From Strongylocentrotus purpuratus (lineage: Eukaryota; Echinodermata; Echinoidea; Camarodonta; Strongylocentrotidae), in the NCBI RefSeq assembly GCF_000002235.5, contig NW_022145609.1, positions 35,233,119-35,297,118 of the forward strand: a DNA stretch of 64,000 bases, given 5' to 3'. Of this stretch, positions 36,746 to 48,170 are shown one piece after another (position 1 is the stretch's first letter; every line of letters begins with the position of its first letter). Made by a program: the position numbers and the translations under genes. The notes under the pieces are model-generated. The model had not been told where the DNA came from and did not search any database. It was given only the letters and a program-made list of their open reading frames with translations.

Positions 36746-37856
36746 TTTACTATCCCTTCCTGATATCATTTCATAATCAAAACATATTAATATGCAGCTT
36801 ATTTTCATTTCATATGTACACCTTTCTTCCTCTTTTTGATTCTTACCTTATCCCACTTCACTTTTTATTGTATTTCCTTCTATCTAACCGAGTGATACAA
36901 AATATTATATGAGTACTATATCTTGGCAAAACATTAACATAATACATGTATCACAAATACCTAAGAAATCAATTTGATGGCAATATCAAAACTCTATTGT
37001 ATCGCCTTCAGAAATCATGTTTGGATCATGGAATTAGAGATTGTAATTTTCAAACATCTCCATAGGTGACTCACACGGCTACTGAAATTGCCTGAGGCTC
37101 ATGTTTCAGAGACTTTGCAATTATGTTGCCAAATCTGGAGAATAGATCTCACAAAACATGAAATGTAAGATTCAAACCAAAAAGACTTACCTATTGACAT
37201 TCAAAGCACAGAAGTAAGGTAGCCACCAGGAGCAAATATGAAAGAGAAAAGCAAAGAGAGGAAAGATATCTTGTTAGAGGGTAATATAAATTATGACTTG
37301 ATATGAAATATATGGTGGGTGCTTTCTTTCACAAAATACAGCTACATATAAACTTGTGTTGCTTTATACAACTGCACAGATAGATTACATTACAAAAGTT
37401 CATTTGTATTGACTGAACATTTAAATCAAATTATAGGGCTTTTAAGGCAAATATACACCACCACAAATACATGTATGCACCACTGATCAGCAATCAGTCC
37501 TTTCCAGAAAAGGAAGTTCTCACTACCATTATCTTTTAAATATTATGTTCTGTCTAGTAACTGTGCATGCGCGCGAAGAGCTTGATAACGTTCTATACAC
37601 ACACACACCCATCATGTCTGTCCTCCCTGCTTTGTAAGATCTCATTCTCAATGATCATCCAGTGAGTACATGCCCCTTGCTAGTTAAGCTCTGTAACCTC
37701 CCCCATGTATTGATGTCGTTTAATGGCACCCATTAATGAAGTGCAAATTGAATTTGGTGTGTAAAATGACTCTTGTCCTGGGTGCGATTGCTTTAGCTTC
37801 TCAACTCAAGTAGTTGATTGATACAAACATCTTTCCACAAATGCTGTGTCATCACA
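36746..37856. other. Non-coding, no feature seen
   Basis: An ACAC run at 37598-37607 and a GCATGCGCGCG patch at 37565 are the only local features. Confidence 0.4.
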
Positions 37857-37859
37857 TAA

Positions 37860-38088
37860 GGCCTAAAAAAAAGATGTTCTATTGCCCTTTAGATGCCAAA
37901 ACATGGGTCCGTTGGTCGGAAATCTATTTTTTATCCCCCTCTTTGGGCTGATATTTCTCAGTTTTTAATGGTGTAATATTGTTTTTCTCTAAAAAAACGA
38001 TAACGAAAAAAAACTTTTTTTAAAAGCTGACCGTAGATTTCAAGATTTTTGGGTCAGTCACAAAGGGCAATACGTCTTTTTTTTGGCC
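37860..38088. mobile_element. Harbinger-type MITE
   Basis: Left GGCCTAAAAAAAAGATGT and right inverted GGCCAAAAAAAAGACGT, continuing into a shared TATTGCCCTTT. TAA flanks both sides (37857-37859 and 38089-38091). A 3-bp TWA target with GG-starting ends fits PIF/Harbinger. 229 bp, non-coding. Confidence 0.8.
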
Positions 38089-38091
38089 TAA

Positions 38092-38522
38092 CAGACACAC
38101 TTTTTGAAACAAAACTCTGCAAAGATAAGGAATAACTTTGGAAGGTTAGCTGGTAAACATTAGAATACATTAGCAACATATATTCTTAAATATACTATTA
38201 TGCTCACAAAGAGCATGAGCACTGATTACAAAGTAATAATTACATGTGTGTAAATTGTACACTTCCTCAACTCAAGTGCAATTACATGGAGATCATATGT
38301 GTATAATAAACTCATGGGCATTCACTACTTGCATATTAATAGATGAGGAAATGGATGTAAGAAACTTGAACATGTCTAAAATTTCACAGTATCTCTCAAT
38401 TCTATATTCCAATTTTAATTTCATTAATATTCAATGTTCCAGGATATAAATTACATGGTCCTTACAATAAGACCATTTTGTTAATTTACTGGTCTAATGG
38501 CTCTCATTGAGGCTGTATGTGC
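38092..38522. other. Non-coding, no feature seen
   Basis: Nothing supportable before the large element. Confidence 0.4.
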
Positions 38523-38918
38523 ATCTGGGTCATTCCATTTAGTTGGGGGCCAGCTGTGTCGTGGGTGGTTTTTGTTTTGAGTTCATCCGTGTGGTTATTT
38601 AGAGTGGTGTGGACATTTTTCTTAATCATAATATTTTTAAGTAAGGATCAAAGTATATCACCGGAAGAAAAAAAGAAGAAAAAAGATAGATAAATAAAGA
38701 AAAAATAATGAAAACATGTGACGTGTCTCCAACTTTTTTGTGGTATTTTTGGTACATGAAAAGTATTGTTACTATAAAATCCTACAAAGATCTTGGAAAA
38801 CAGTTGAGAGCAATAACTTAGTGATTAAATGTATCTTCGATATTGAAGTAAAACATCGTGCGGTTCCCGTTTTTCGATCGTAATGACAACATGTTTTTTT
38901 AGTGCAAGCAAAATTTTG

Positions 38919-39570
38919 TTCACAACGTAAATGTTCGTGTCGCTAGTTTTACGTATGAAACGGACCTTTTCAAGCTTAAATATTTTCGAATAAAATGTCA
39001 ACAAACCAGAAGAAATAATACCTATAATATCAGGCCAAATAAGGTCTTAGAATTAAATATGAATCACATGGGTATCGCAATAAAATGAGTCAAAATATTA
39101 CTGCTACTCTCTTAGTTCACAAATTGGTGTCTCGCCAAAATTTTACGATGTGAATTTTGAGATCGTTCTCCCGACACGATCTGCGCCTTGATGAACAAGC
39201 AAATCAGTTGATAAAGAGCCCTGATGAAGCTATCGCATGAAACTACCATGCGGTTCTTGCCGCGATGATACTCCGATTATTTTTTAGACCAAAATTGTTT
39301 CGTGTCGCCCATGTTTACGTTGTGAACATTGCGGACGAATGTTACGTTGTGAGAGGCTTTCTAATCAGAATTCAAAGGTAAGCAACATCATTTTTCTGTT
39401 TTAACAAGAAAATGACTAGTTTAGACGTTTTTACAAATAATAATCATCTTCATTTATTGTTTTACTCGTAAATATTGTTAATACTGTAACCGTTGTGAAG
39501 GACACCAATTCATCACTACGTAAACAAATCGACACGACGCACATCTTTTTCGTGTCTATTTTACGATGTT
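38919..39570 (+). repeat. Left-arm motif series of the large element
   Basis: TTCGTGTCGC followed by TTTACG(T/A)TGTGAA occurs near 38934, 39125 (GGTGTCTCGCC), 39299 and 39549. An extra TTACGTTGTGA lies at 39342 and an inverted TTCACAACGTAAA at 38919. These may be subterminal binding sites for a transposase. Confidence 0.55.
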
Positions 39571-39938
39571 ACTCTGATCTGATCGCTTTGCGGTAGTTTG
39601 AAACATATTCCTTTTACATTTTAGAAATATTTCCGTTAAATTATACGTATATTTCGTTCTTAATCTAAAAGATGATAATTTTGGATTGCCTAATGCTCGT
39701 TAAATGTGAATTTTAAAGCGATCAAAGTCTCATCGTAAAATGCGTCACGATCGTGCACCCAGTCCCATATATGATATTTTGTGTTGGCGTTTTCAAGTTT
39801 AAACAAATAAACAAATCGCACGGGGAAAAGGGCTTTATTTCATCAGTTGATGATTTTAACATGAGACTGCACCGATTCAATGTTGAGTTCTGTATATTTA
39901 TTAACAGAATATTCAGGGCATTTTTTTTTTTACTCAAC

Positions 39939-39966
39939 GGGGGGGGGGGGGGGGGGGGGGGGGGGG
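39939..39966. repeat. Poly(G) run
   Basis: Twenty-eight consecutive G, followed by a T-rich stretch. G-quadruplex-capable on the plus strand. Confidence 0.95.
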
Positions 39967-40645
39967 TAGTGGGCACTTCAAATTTTTTTAATTTTTTTTA
40001 TTTTATTTATTTTTATTTTTTACTGAACAACCCCGCCCCGTTGAGCCCAACAAAAAGAATTGCATACGATCTCCCTCGAAGCAGTTCCCCAAAGTTGACA
40101 GCCCTGAATATTTATAAGGATGGTGATTTTAATTATAAAATCAATGGTTCACCATTTCTTTATGTTTTTAAAAATTACTCAAGTTATTGTATTCTTTACT
40201 TTTTACAGTGTCATCATCTTCCCATTCAAGTTCGATTCATGCAACAAAGACAGAGGGACCTGTACGACTTTTCATTTGAGTCAGAAGCAACCCATCCTAT
40301 GTCTGATATTTTTACAGTTATGATCGACCCCCTCCCAGTATTTGATGGCAGAGCTAGCTGTTACAAGTTCACCAATATGATGAACTCGATTGAATTCATT
40401 TTCAAACTTTATCCTGAAATAAAAAAGCATAAAGTAACGTAAAGGATCACATCAATGTGAAAAAGTGATGAAATATAAAACAATTATAAAACAAAATCAC
40501 TCAATTCTGTTTCCTATATCGGTAAAAATAGAAAGCTTCTGAATTCTGTCTTGACCCGTTTATCATTTTTCCCATAATTTTATTGTATGACTAAAATGCT
40601 GGATTACCACAAGGAATCTTAAACATTTGAATGTTAATAATTGTT

Positions 40646-40941
40646 AGGTGTGTGACCCAATTGTCCACATGATGCTTTCTAATTCCACATGAAGGAAGGA
40701 GCGTCATAAAAATAGTCTTCTAAAATTTGAGTGAAATTACTCTACTGGTTCTAATATGTTAGAAGCAAAAGGTTCCTTAAATTTTCCCCATCAAACAGAA
40801 CACAAACTTACAGTGTGGTTGGGAGGGGGGGGGGGGGGTAATTTACTACTTTATTGCCAATATCTTCAAAAGGGAACATCTCTCAGGGGCCAGGGTTAAC
40901 ATTTTGCGTGGGTAATGAGAAAAATATCGGGTCACACACCT
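40646..40941. mobile_element. TIR element nested in the large element
   Basis: AGGTGTGTGACCC at the left and GGGTCACACACCT at the right are perfect inverses 296 bp apart. A G-rich run lies inside. The flanks (TTGTT and TTAAG) leave the target duplication unresolved. Confidence 0.65.
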
Positions 40942-41324
40942 TTAAGCAACAAATCCACAGGACTAGCACAGGGTATCAAAATTGAACGAGTTCCTTTAAG
41001 TATTTTAAAACTAGTTTCAATTTAGTAATGTTGATCGTCAACTTTTTGCCCTGCTGTACGTGGGCTGTCAAAATTTTAAGTTTGCATAAATTATATTGTT
41101 TGTTTAAAAAATCACTGTGCTAGATTCAATCCCTTTATACAGAAATCAGTAGGAACTTGAACAAAAAACTAAAGTGGAGGTTTACCTAAATTTGCCCATC
41201 AATTATCATCCTTTTTCTTTTGAAGGGTGAACAATTGTTTTCAAGATTCCTATTGATTCCTGCATTGCATGAATGGTTATGAGACTGTTTGTATCAGGGA
41301 CCTTCTGCGACTGATCACAGAAAA

Positions 41325-41818
41325 GCAAATGCTTACATCAGCTGCGAGATACAAATTTCAGTCTAAACAGGAACAAGAAATATGATCAATTGAAAAGGTT
41401 ATTAGTATGAACGTTATATTCTCAATATAAAACTTTTTTGTAATGATTGTTGTTGCAAAGTTGGCTCACTTGGCTGATGGCGTCCCTCCAATCAATGATG
41501 ACGTCAATAAACACCATAATGTAATAATTAAACAGGAAGAATTGAAGATGGAAAATTAAAGTCAACAATAAACAAATGCTTTTATCAGCTGCGAGATACA
41601 AATTTCTGTCTGAACAGGAACAAGAATTATGATCAACTGAAAAGGTTAATGTTAGTATGAACGTTATATTCTCAATATAAAACTTTTTTTTAATGATTGT
41701 TGTTGCTATAAAGTTAGTTGATGGCGCCCCTCCAATGAATGATGAGGTCTCTAAACATTTAACATAATGTTAATTAAAACATGAAGATGGAGAACTGAAG
41801 TCAACATTGAAATAAATC
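41325..41818 (+). repeat. Tandem duplication, 247-bp period
   Basis: Two units of about 247 bp. CAGCTGCGAGATACAAATTT occurs near 41339 and 41587, and GTATGAACGTTATATTCTC near 41406 and 41656. They differ by small indels, about 85-90 percent alike. Confidence 0.88.
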
Positions 41819-42080
41819 AACACTAAATAAAACTGCGTTTTGTGAGTCTTTATTGCGAACTTGACTCATTTAACACTCCGTGGCACTTGAGGTTGAGAGA
41901 TGACATCAGCATAATAACCTGTGTAAATAATCCAAAACAATATGGTCTCTTAACTTTGGGTGACACAATACAAAGGCTGACATTGTTACATGTATTATTA
42001 AATGTTGCATGGAACTTCATGAAAAGAAAAACAAAATGCATAACGATTATTTGGAAATGACCACATGGTTGCTGAAATTT

Positions 42081-42892
42081 GGTGTCCCTTTTACACGTGA
42101 AACATGTCAACAATTATGATAATTTGGAAATGTACAATTAATCTGATGATTGTGGAATGATAAAGGGTATTAACACAGATGATGTGATTTGAATAGAAGC
42201 AGCAAAATTTGTGTCTGTATGATTATGGAGTTACTGGAGTCGGCCAACTCTTCAATTATGCTTTTATACACTTTTGTATAGTTTTTCGTGGACTGTCACA
42301 TGACCGAAAAAAACTAGCTTCAAGTACTATGAAGCTATTTATACAACTAAATTTTAATTTGATTGGAATTTGGAAGTTAAATTCAATCCAAATTCAAAGT
42401 TTTCTTTCACAGAAATACATGCATTGATTACAAAATCGCTCCACAAAGACTTTGTTTCGTGTGTAAAGGGGACACCAACATTTTTGGTGTCCCATTTACA
42501 CGTGAAACATGATATTTGAAATTAATGTGTGGGAATTTGCATGTGAACTTGAAGATGAAACTTAATAAGGTGTTATAACATTTCCCAAACTGCAATTTAA
42601 AGAGCTTTTTCCAATGAATGATGGATCTCTATGCTTTTCTATCATATATTTGTTCAACATAGCCGAAAATACCCCAAATTTGCATTTTTTGTTTAAAATG
42701 CCCAAAATGTGTATTGGTGCCATTTATTTGCATCAAATGAATAGACATTGGCATTTGTTTCATGAATAAAGTGCTTACAACAAAGTATTAACCTGGCAAA
42801 AAGACTCCATGATACTAATAACAAGTCACTGATAGAGCACCAAGACACTTTTACTTTGGTGTCCCTTTTTCCCACTTTACACGTGAAACATG
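42081..42892 (+). repeat. Right-arm motif series of the large element
   Basis: GGTGTCCCTTTTACACGTGA (42081), a palindromic pair at 42454-42508 (GTTTCGTGTGTAAAGGGGAC facing GTCCCATTTACACGTGAAAC), and GGTGTCCC followed by TTACACGTGAAACATG at 42858-42893. Confidence 0.75.
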
Positions 42893-43088
42893 CCTTGTGA
42901 AGTTCTGTTTCGGTTGATATTAACATCAAGTCATGGGACAAAGGGATTAAATGACCACTTTTTTCTGAAAGTGTGGATGTTTTGACAATTGAATATGACA
43001 TTTTTCATAAGATTTAAACATTTTGAAAATTTAGGTCCCATGTCACAGTTTGGTACCCTACTAAATGGAAATACCCATCTACAATGTT

Positions 43089-43455
43089 GTGCGTTTACAG
43101 TGCTAGGCCAGGCCGCGGCCTAAATTGTAACCTTTCAATATTTTGTCAGAGTGGCGCTCTGCATGTAAACATACAATTATTTGGGGGGCCCGCCAGGGGT
43201 CACAGTGCAGATCCGGTCGCGCGCGATTTGCAGTGAATCTTTTCCCCAATTTCCTATACACGGCGAACTTTCACTTCCGGGGTAACAGTTGGGCCACAGC
43301 CTGGCCCTGCATGCGTTTACAGTGAGAAAAGGCCGGGCCAGGCCATGGCCGATACTACCTCCAGAGCAGGGCCAAATGCGCGGCCAGTTTGGCCTCGCAT
43401 TTGGCCTTTTGTGCGTTTACAGTGCTAGGCCAGGCCTTTTGCTCACTGTAACAGG
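43089..43455. repeat. GC-rich composite repeat with GCGTTTACAGTG
   Basis: GTGCGTTTACAGTGCTAGGC occurs at 43089 and again at 43411. GCGTTTACAGTGAGAAAAGG (43314) is inverted at 43430-43452. GGCCAGGCC blocks repeat six or seven times. Much GC-richer than its surroundings. Probably a MITE with internal duplications; its outer ends are not certain. Confidence 0.55.
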
Positions 43456-43456
43456 G

Positions 43457-43756
43457 GTCTATCATACTCAGCATAATGGTTTTGTACGCTAGATTGTACA
43501 CATCCTCAGATAGATCACTCAATCATGCGCATTCATCATTTGCATATAAATAGATTCAGAGATTGATGAGAGAAGAAACTTGTATAATTATAGTTCATGG
43601 TGTCTCTGAAATTTATATCCAAAATTTCATTTCATCAATGTTCAGTGCAATGCTACAGGATACATTACACATTGTCTTTACTATGAGACCCGTTTTCCTT
43701 TTCTATCAGACAGTGCTAAGAAAATAAAAATTGCTGAGAGTATTTTGTTTTCCCTC
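43457..43756. other. Non-coding, no feature seen
   Basis: Nothing supportable. Confidence 0.4.
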
Positions 43757-43760
43757 TTAA

Positions 43761-44292
43761 AGGTACTATGTCCCTTTTGCAGCCAACCTCAAATTCTGTA
43801 GAACTTTGCAGGAATTATGTATATGTCATGTATGTCCTATCTGTGAAATTTAAACGTTAGCAGTGTCCTCATATTCAAATTATGCAAGGAAACCTGTTTA
43901 CTTGCTAGATTTCACTGTCAGACACTATTGAGTGATTGACTGGCTTTTTTCCTTCTTTGGTAATAACATACATGAAAAGAGTTGTAAAGGATACATGAGC
44001 ATTTGTCTACATCAATAACCCACTTCTTGTGATGGCCAAGATTAAACTGATTGAATCTTTGCGCAGCATAAAACGTATGACCATTCGGTACAATTGTCTG
44101 AAAATCAAGACTATTACTTTTGGGCTCTATAGCCCTAAAGTCGATTTGACAACTAATAGTTGTTATTTTCCCACTTGAAGACATTTTCAAGCCCCACCTT
44201 TTTTAGGGAAGTTCTAAATTATAATTATCTTTCAAATGCAGTTGGAATTTAACTTTTTCATTTTTTTGGCCTGCAAATGGGACATAGTACAT
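43761..44292. mobile_element. TIR element inserted at TTAA, family C
   Basis: Left AGGTACTATGTCCC and right GGGACATAGTACAT, with TTAA at 43757-43760 and 44293-44296. CTGCAAATGGGAC at the right mirrors GTCCCTTTTGCAG at the left. 532 bp. A 90-codon minus frame inside (43918-44190) has no recognisable domain. Confidence 0.85.
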
Positions 44293-44297
44293 TTAAT

Positions 44298-44457
44298 GGC
44301 CCGAATTCACAAAGGAGGTTTGTCGACAAACTAAGGTTTATGTACGTCATATGACGCGTTTTTGACGCATTTTTTACAAACCTGGTTTGTCGAAACAAAA
44401 GGAGGTTTGTCTAAAAAAAAGAGGTTTGTCGACAAACCTCCTTTGTGAATTCGGGAC
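44298..44457. mobile_element. MITE with GGCCCGAATTCAC ends, copy 1
   Basis: Left GGCCCGAATTCACAAAGGAG and right CTCCTTTGTGAATTCGGGAC are inverses and extend into GTTTGTCGACAAAC palindromes. A second copy lies at 54712-54881. AAT is present on both sides. It begins one base after the TTAA duplication of the previous element. Confidence 0.85.
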
Positions 44458-45216
44458 AATGAGTCTGAAGTAAGAAGACTACCAACATGTAATAGCTATG
44501 TTAACTTCTAAATGTGAATCTTCACCCAAGATAGAAGAGGGTCTGCAAATAAAGACTAGCTGTGAGTGGACCATTCCTAATCAAATACAAGTTGCTGAGA
44601 ATTACATGAAGATGTCATCTCAATTCCACGGACAGACTGAAGTGACAGCTCTATTTTTATTTGGGGCCAAGTGACGAACATGACAATCCTGACCTGAAGC
44701 AGGAGATTTGTGTGTAATACGAAATTAATTAACTCAGGTTTGGCACTAATGATGTGTTTCTATAAAAAAAAAAAAAAGAGAACAAATTACCGCAAGATGT
44801 AGATATTTAACCCATTATTCTACTCTAAGAAGAAGATATATTAATTAATTCCCATAATATATAACATTTCATAAATGTGATATGATCAATGATGCATTAC
44901 TAACCAACTATTTAGTACTTGGTGTTTAGATTAAATTTGACTTTTGTTTTTAGAATCAGTATATGGGCAATCGTGTAAGGTACAGTGTACATAGTACAAT
45001 ACAGTTACATTACAGTATACATGTAATGACTGATATTTTTTTTAGAGACCTAAGGTTATGTACAAAACAATGATTGTGGAAGAATTCTCGTAAGTGAAGC
45101 TTTATAGTCGAGATACCTGTTTGGTTTTAACAAGTAGAGATGGAAAAGTAATGTGTCCATAAGAGACAGATCGAGACAAAGAATAAGGGAAACAGATACA
45201 GGGTCAGAGGTACAGA
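44458..45216. other. AT-rich non-coding stretch
   Basis: A 14-base A-rich run near 44765. Nothing else supportable. Confidence 0.4.
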
Positions 45217-45370
45217 CTGAAAGAGAGAGAGAGAGGGGGGGGGGGGGGGTATGTAAGATAAAATGAAGCGGACAGAGATACAGACAGAAAGAGACAGAGA
45301 GAGAGAGAAAAGAAAGAGAGAGAGAGAGAGAGAAAGAGAGGGAGAGAGAGAAAGAGAGGGAGAGAGAGAC

Positions 45371-45403
<33 letters not shown>

Positions 45404-45554
45404 AAGAAAGAGAGAGAGAGAATGAGAGAGAGAGAGAGAATGAGAAAGAGAGGGAGAGAGGGAGAGAGAGAGAGGGAGAGAGCGATAGAGAAAGAGAGGG
45501 AGAGAGGGAGAGAGAGAGGGAGAAAGAGATAGAGAGAGAGAGAGCGATAGAGAA

Positions 45555-45590
<36 letters not shown>

Positions 45591-45778
45591 AGAGAGAGAG
45601 AGCAATAGAGAAAGAGAGGGAGAGAGAGAGAGAGAGAGAGAGAAAGAAAGAGATAGAGAGAGACACAGAGAGAGAGAGAAAGAAAGAGAGAGAGAGAATG
45701 AGAGAGAGAGAGAGCGATAGAGAGAGAGAGAGGGAGAGAGAGCGATAGAGAAAGAGAGGGAGAGAGGGAGAGAGAGCG
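45217..45778. repeat. Long GA-rich low-complexity tract
   Basis: About 560 bp of GA, GGGA and GAAA units with recurring AGAGCGATAGAGAAAGAG blocks. A G13 run lies at 45237-45249. The long S/L-rich minus frames and the R/E-rich plus frame are artefacts. Confidence 0.96.
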
Positions 45779-45984
45779 TTCCCTTCTTACAGACTACTTT
45801 CACATCTTCCTAAGATTGCAATTTCCCAAAACGTTTGACATGTTAGTGTAACTTGATGTCTAAATAACCACAGCCTTCCACTTACATCCATAACACTAAA
45901 CTACAATGTAGGTATTAGGTATAATAGCATGCTCTGACAAATTCATGCTCCGGCAACAACTCAGGCTTTATTTTGGGTAAATAT

Positions 45985-46045
45985 AAAGTTAAGGTTAGGG
46001 TTGCAACAGGGTTTTGAGTTCACTCTAGGGTTAGGGTTAAGGTGA
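45985..46045 (+). repeat. Telomere-like TTAGGG phrases
   Basis: GGTTAGGGTTGCAACAGGG and AGGGTTAGGGTTAAGG occur within 60 bp. Three TTAGGG hexamers, too few to be a true interstitial telomere. Confidence 0.4.
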
Positions 46046-46104
46046 GTTCCAGAGATTGATCCAGAGATGATATTTGGAATTTGGTTGGTGTAGAAATCAA
46101 CATC

Positions 46105-46560
46105 ATCTTTTGGTAGGAAGGTGCTAAGTTAAATAGTACACTCCCCTTCTCTTCTCCAGCTTAATCCAAGCATGGCATGTACCCTGTCATGTTAGCGTAG
46201 GGAGGCAATAAGTCAATAGACCGTATAAACAATTAGCATCGTTCATCCAGGCCTTATCATCAACTTTTGGCAGTTTAGAGGCAGAAGGTGCTATGTCAAC
46301 ACACTTAGTAAACAAGAAGTTCACTTTGTCCTGACTGCAGCTACTCTCCTGAGTGAGAGGCAGGAGGCGTTATATCAACATAATCTGTAAACAGAACAAC
46401 CACTTTGCTAGGGATTCAGAGGGAGATGTTGTTCATGTCTAAAAGCAATTAGCATACACCCACCCCCCCCCCCCCCACCATGAGATGAAGTCTGTCAGTT
46501 TCAGATGCAGAAGGTGGTAAGTCAACATACTCAGTTAACAGAACGACCTCTCTGCTGTTA
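46105..46560 (+). repeat. Diverged repeats with AGGCAGAAGGTGCTA
   Basis: Four diverged copies of GAGGCAGAAGGTGCTAAGTC followed by AACA and TAGTAAACAGAAC, near 46111, 46277, 46355 and 46503. A poly(C) run (46463-46476) lies between. They may be distant relatives of the GAGAGCCAGAAGGGC motif family. Confidence 0.5.
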
Positions 46561-47130
46561 TTCAGCTGATGATATTATTGATGCCTAAAAGCACTTAGCC
46601 TGTGCACTTTCAATATGATCAGAGGAGGAGCATTCTAACCTAGGCTAGCTTGTCAACTTTGACAAGGAGATATAAACAATTGCTGCAATGGACTGACAAC
46701 ATTGTGTATTTTCTCCAAGTGCATTAGGTAAGCACATGCAACAGCTATTTACAGATTGCAAGTGAAGAAAAAAGTACAAAGTCATTGGCTTGATTGCAAA
46801 GAGGATGTAATGCTAATGTTATGTTAATACCCTTACTGTTTAATTACAGATGTAAATACTGGAAAGAACTATACACCTCAAGGACTATTTAATTTAGTGC
46901 TTCAAAATATTTTTTTAAAGCTCTAGGCCACACTGTTTTGAGGTTTAGTATTTGTACCTCATTTGTCCAGGGAAAAATTCATTGATACATGTTAGAACAT
47001 TTCAGAATTTGAAAAAAGGAAACTGATGTTTAATGTAAATGTGAGGTGGGAATCACTCTTTAGGGATACTTTCAATGTAACATCAGCAAGCATTTTCATG
47101 AGATTAATTCCTTTTTTTCCAACTCTAAGC
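46561..47130. other. Non-coding, no feature seen
   Basis: Nothing supportable. Confidence 0.4.
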
Positions 47131-47134
47131 TTCA

Positions 47135-47499
47135 AGGGATCCTGTAACTTTGTCTCAGATTCTGGATTTAGCTCATGCTGCACTGATATTTATAAACCTT
47201 TAGGTCAGTCAGGAACCCCATGACTTTTAAAAGCTGATCGCCTGTCCGATTATCAAGATATTTATGATTGGAAGTTACAAATTTTGAAAACTGTTTGCCA
47301 AACGGTTTTCATAACACTACAGTCTATTGAAGAAAAGGAGTATGGTAAAACCGGTCACTCAAAGATTTTTACTTTTTTGAGGCACTTCTTGATTATTTTG
47401 AAGCGTAATTTTTTTTTGGCTTCAATATTACACCCTATCACAGACACTGATAACACGTAGGGCCGTGTATCTCAGATTTAATATTGTTAAACAATCCCT
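47135..47499. mobile_element. MITE at TTAA, family B second copy
   Basis: Closely similar end to end to 25666-26042. Left AGGGATCCTGTAAC, right CAATCCCT, with TTCA (47131-47134) and TTAA (47500-47503) outside. One flank base has changed since insertion. Confidence 0.9.
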
Positions 47500-47503
47500 T
47501 TAA

Positions 47504-47939
47504 GTTAAAAGACACAAAGTGAAAGAGATAAAAACTGTTTCTACAATGTATAGAAGTAGAAAACAAAATCACCTGACCCTTTGGCCTTTTTACCATTCTA
47601 CCCTTGACTACGAAGGTCAAGGGTCGAGAAAGAAAAACTACTTTTCAAGAAGAGGATGTATTTGCACTCACTTTCTGTGAGCCTATCCAAGAGATGTTGT
47701 TACTTGCTAATACCTGCCTTCCGTCCTCTTGGAAAGGTTTTAAGAGCCTCATTGCAATATCCTAAATGATGCAGATCGGATATGCGCCGACGCAGCCAGG
47801 CAAACATTTTAGCAGGATTAAAGAAAGCGTTCCATCAGCCCCTTATACACTTGACAGCTTTGCCTTAGCCTTGGGAGAGACAGCATGCCTCTTACAAATT
47901 CTTCTACTGTGTTACTTGTAAGTTATTCATCATTTTTCA
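47504..47939. other. Non-coding; moderately GC-rich unique stretch
   Basis: The section 47730-47890 (GATCGGATATGCGCCGACGC) is non-repetitive within the window. No motif was identified. Confidence 0.35.
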
Positions 47940-48088
47940 CCTTGCTCTCTTTCTCCCCTTTCTCTCTCTCCCTCCCTCCTCATATTACTTGCTCTTTCCA
48001 TCTCCCCATATCCCTCTCTCTTTCATTCCCCATATCTCTACATCTAATTCTCTCCCTCTCTCATTCTCCCTCTCTCATTCTCTCTCTC

Positions 48089-48121
<33 letters not shown>

Positions 48122-48170
48122 TTCTCTCTCTAGCTCTTCTATATTACTCTTTTTTTCTCTTCCTCTCAAA
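47940..48170. repeat. CT-rich low-complexity tract
   Basis: Pyrimidine-rich with CT runs at about 48077-48132. Confidence 0.92.

Larger units (their letters stand above)
38527..43076. mobile_element. Large TIR element with 4-bp target duplication, no transposase seen
   Basis: The left end GGGTCATTCCATTTAGTTGG and the right end inverted GGGTATTTCCATTTAGTAGG match at 17 of 20, and the similarity continues for about 42 bp. ATCT lies directly outside both ends (38523-38526 and 43077-43080). The left third carries several copies of a CGTGTCGC...TTTACGTTGTG phrase (38919-39570). The right third carries four copies of GGTGTCCC...TTACACGTGAAAC (42081-42892). Between them lie a 28-base G run, a nested TIR element and a 247-bp tandem duplication. 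The longest frame (229 codons, 39753-40442) includes the G run and shows no known domain. A 4-bp duplication occurs in several superfamilies (for example Sola), and I cannot assign one. Confidence 0.68.

Noticed and set aside
39753-40442. 229-codon open frame, longest in the window
   Set aside because: It runs through the G28 run and T-rich sequence, has no recognisable domain and lies inside a transposable element. Length variation in the G run would change its frame.
45127-45803. Long S/L-rich minus frames (179 and 199 codons)
   Set aside because: They are translated GA/CT microsatellite with no other content.
45985-46045. Interstitial telomere
   Set aside because: Only three TTAGGG units, not in a continuous array.
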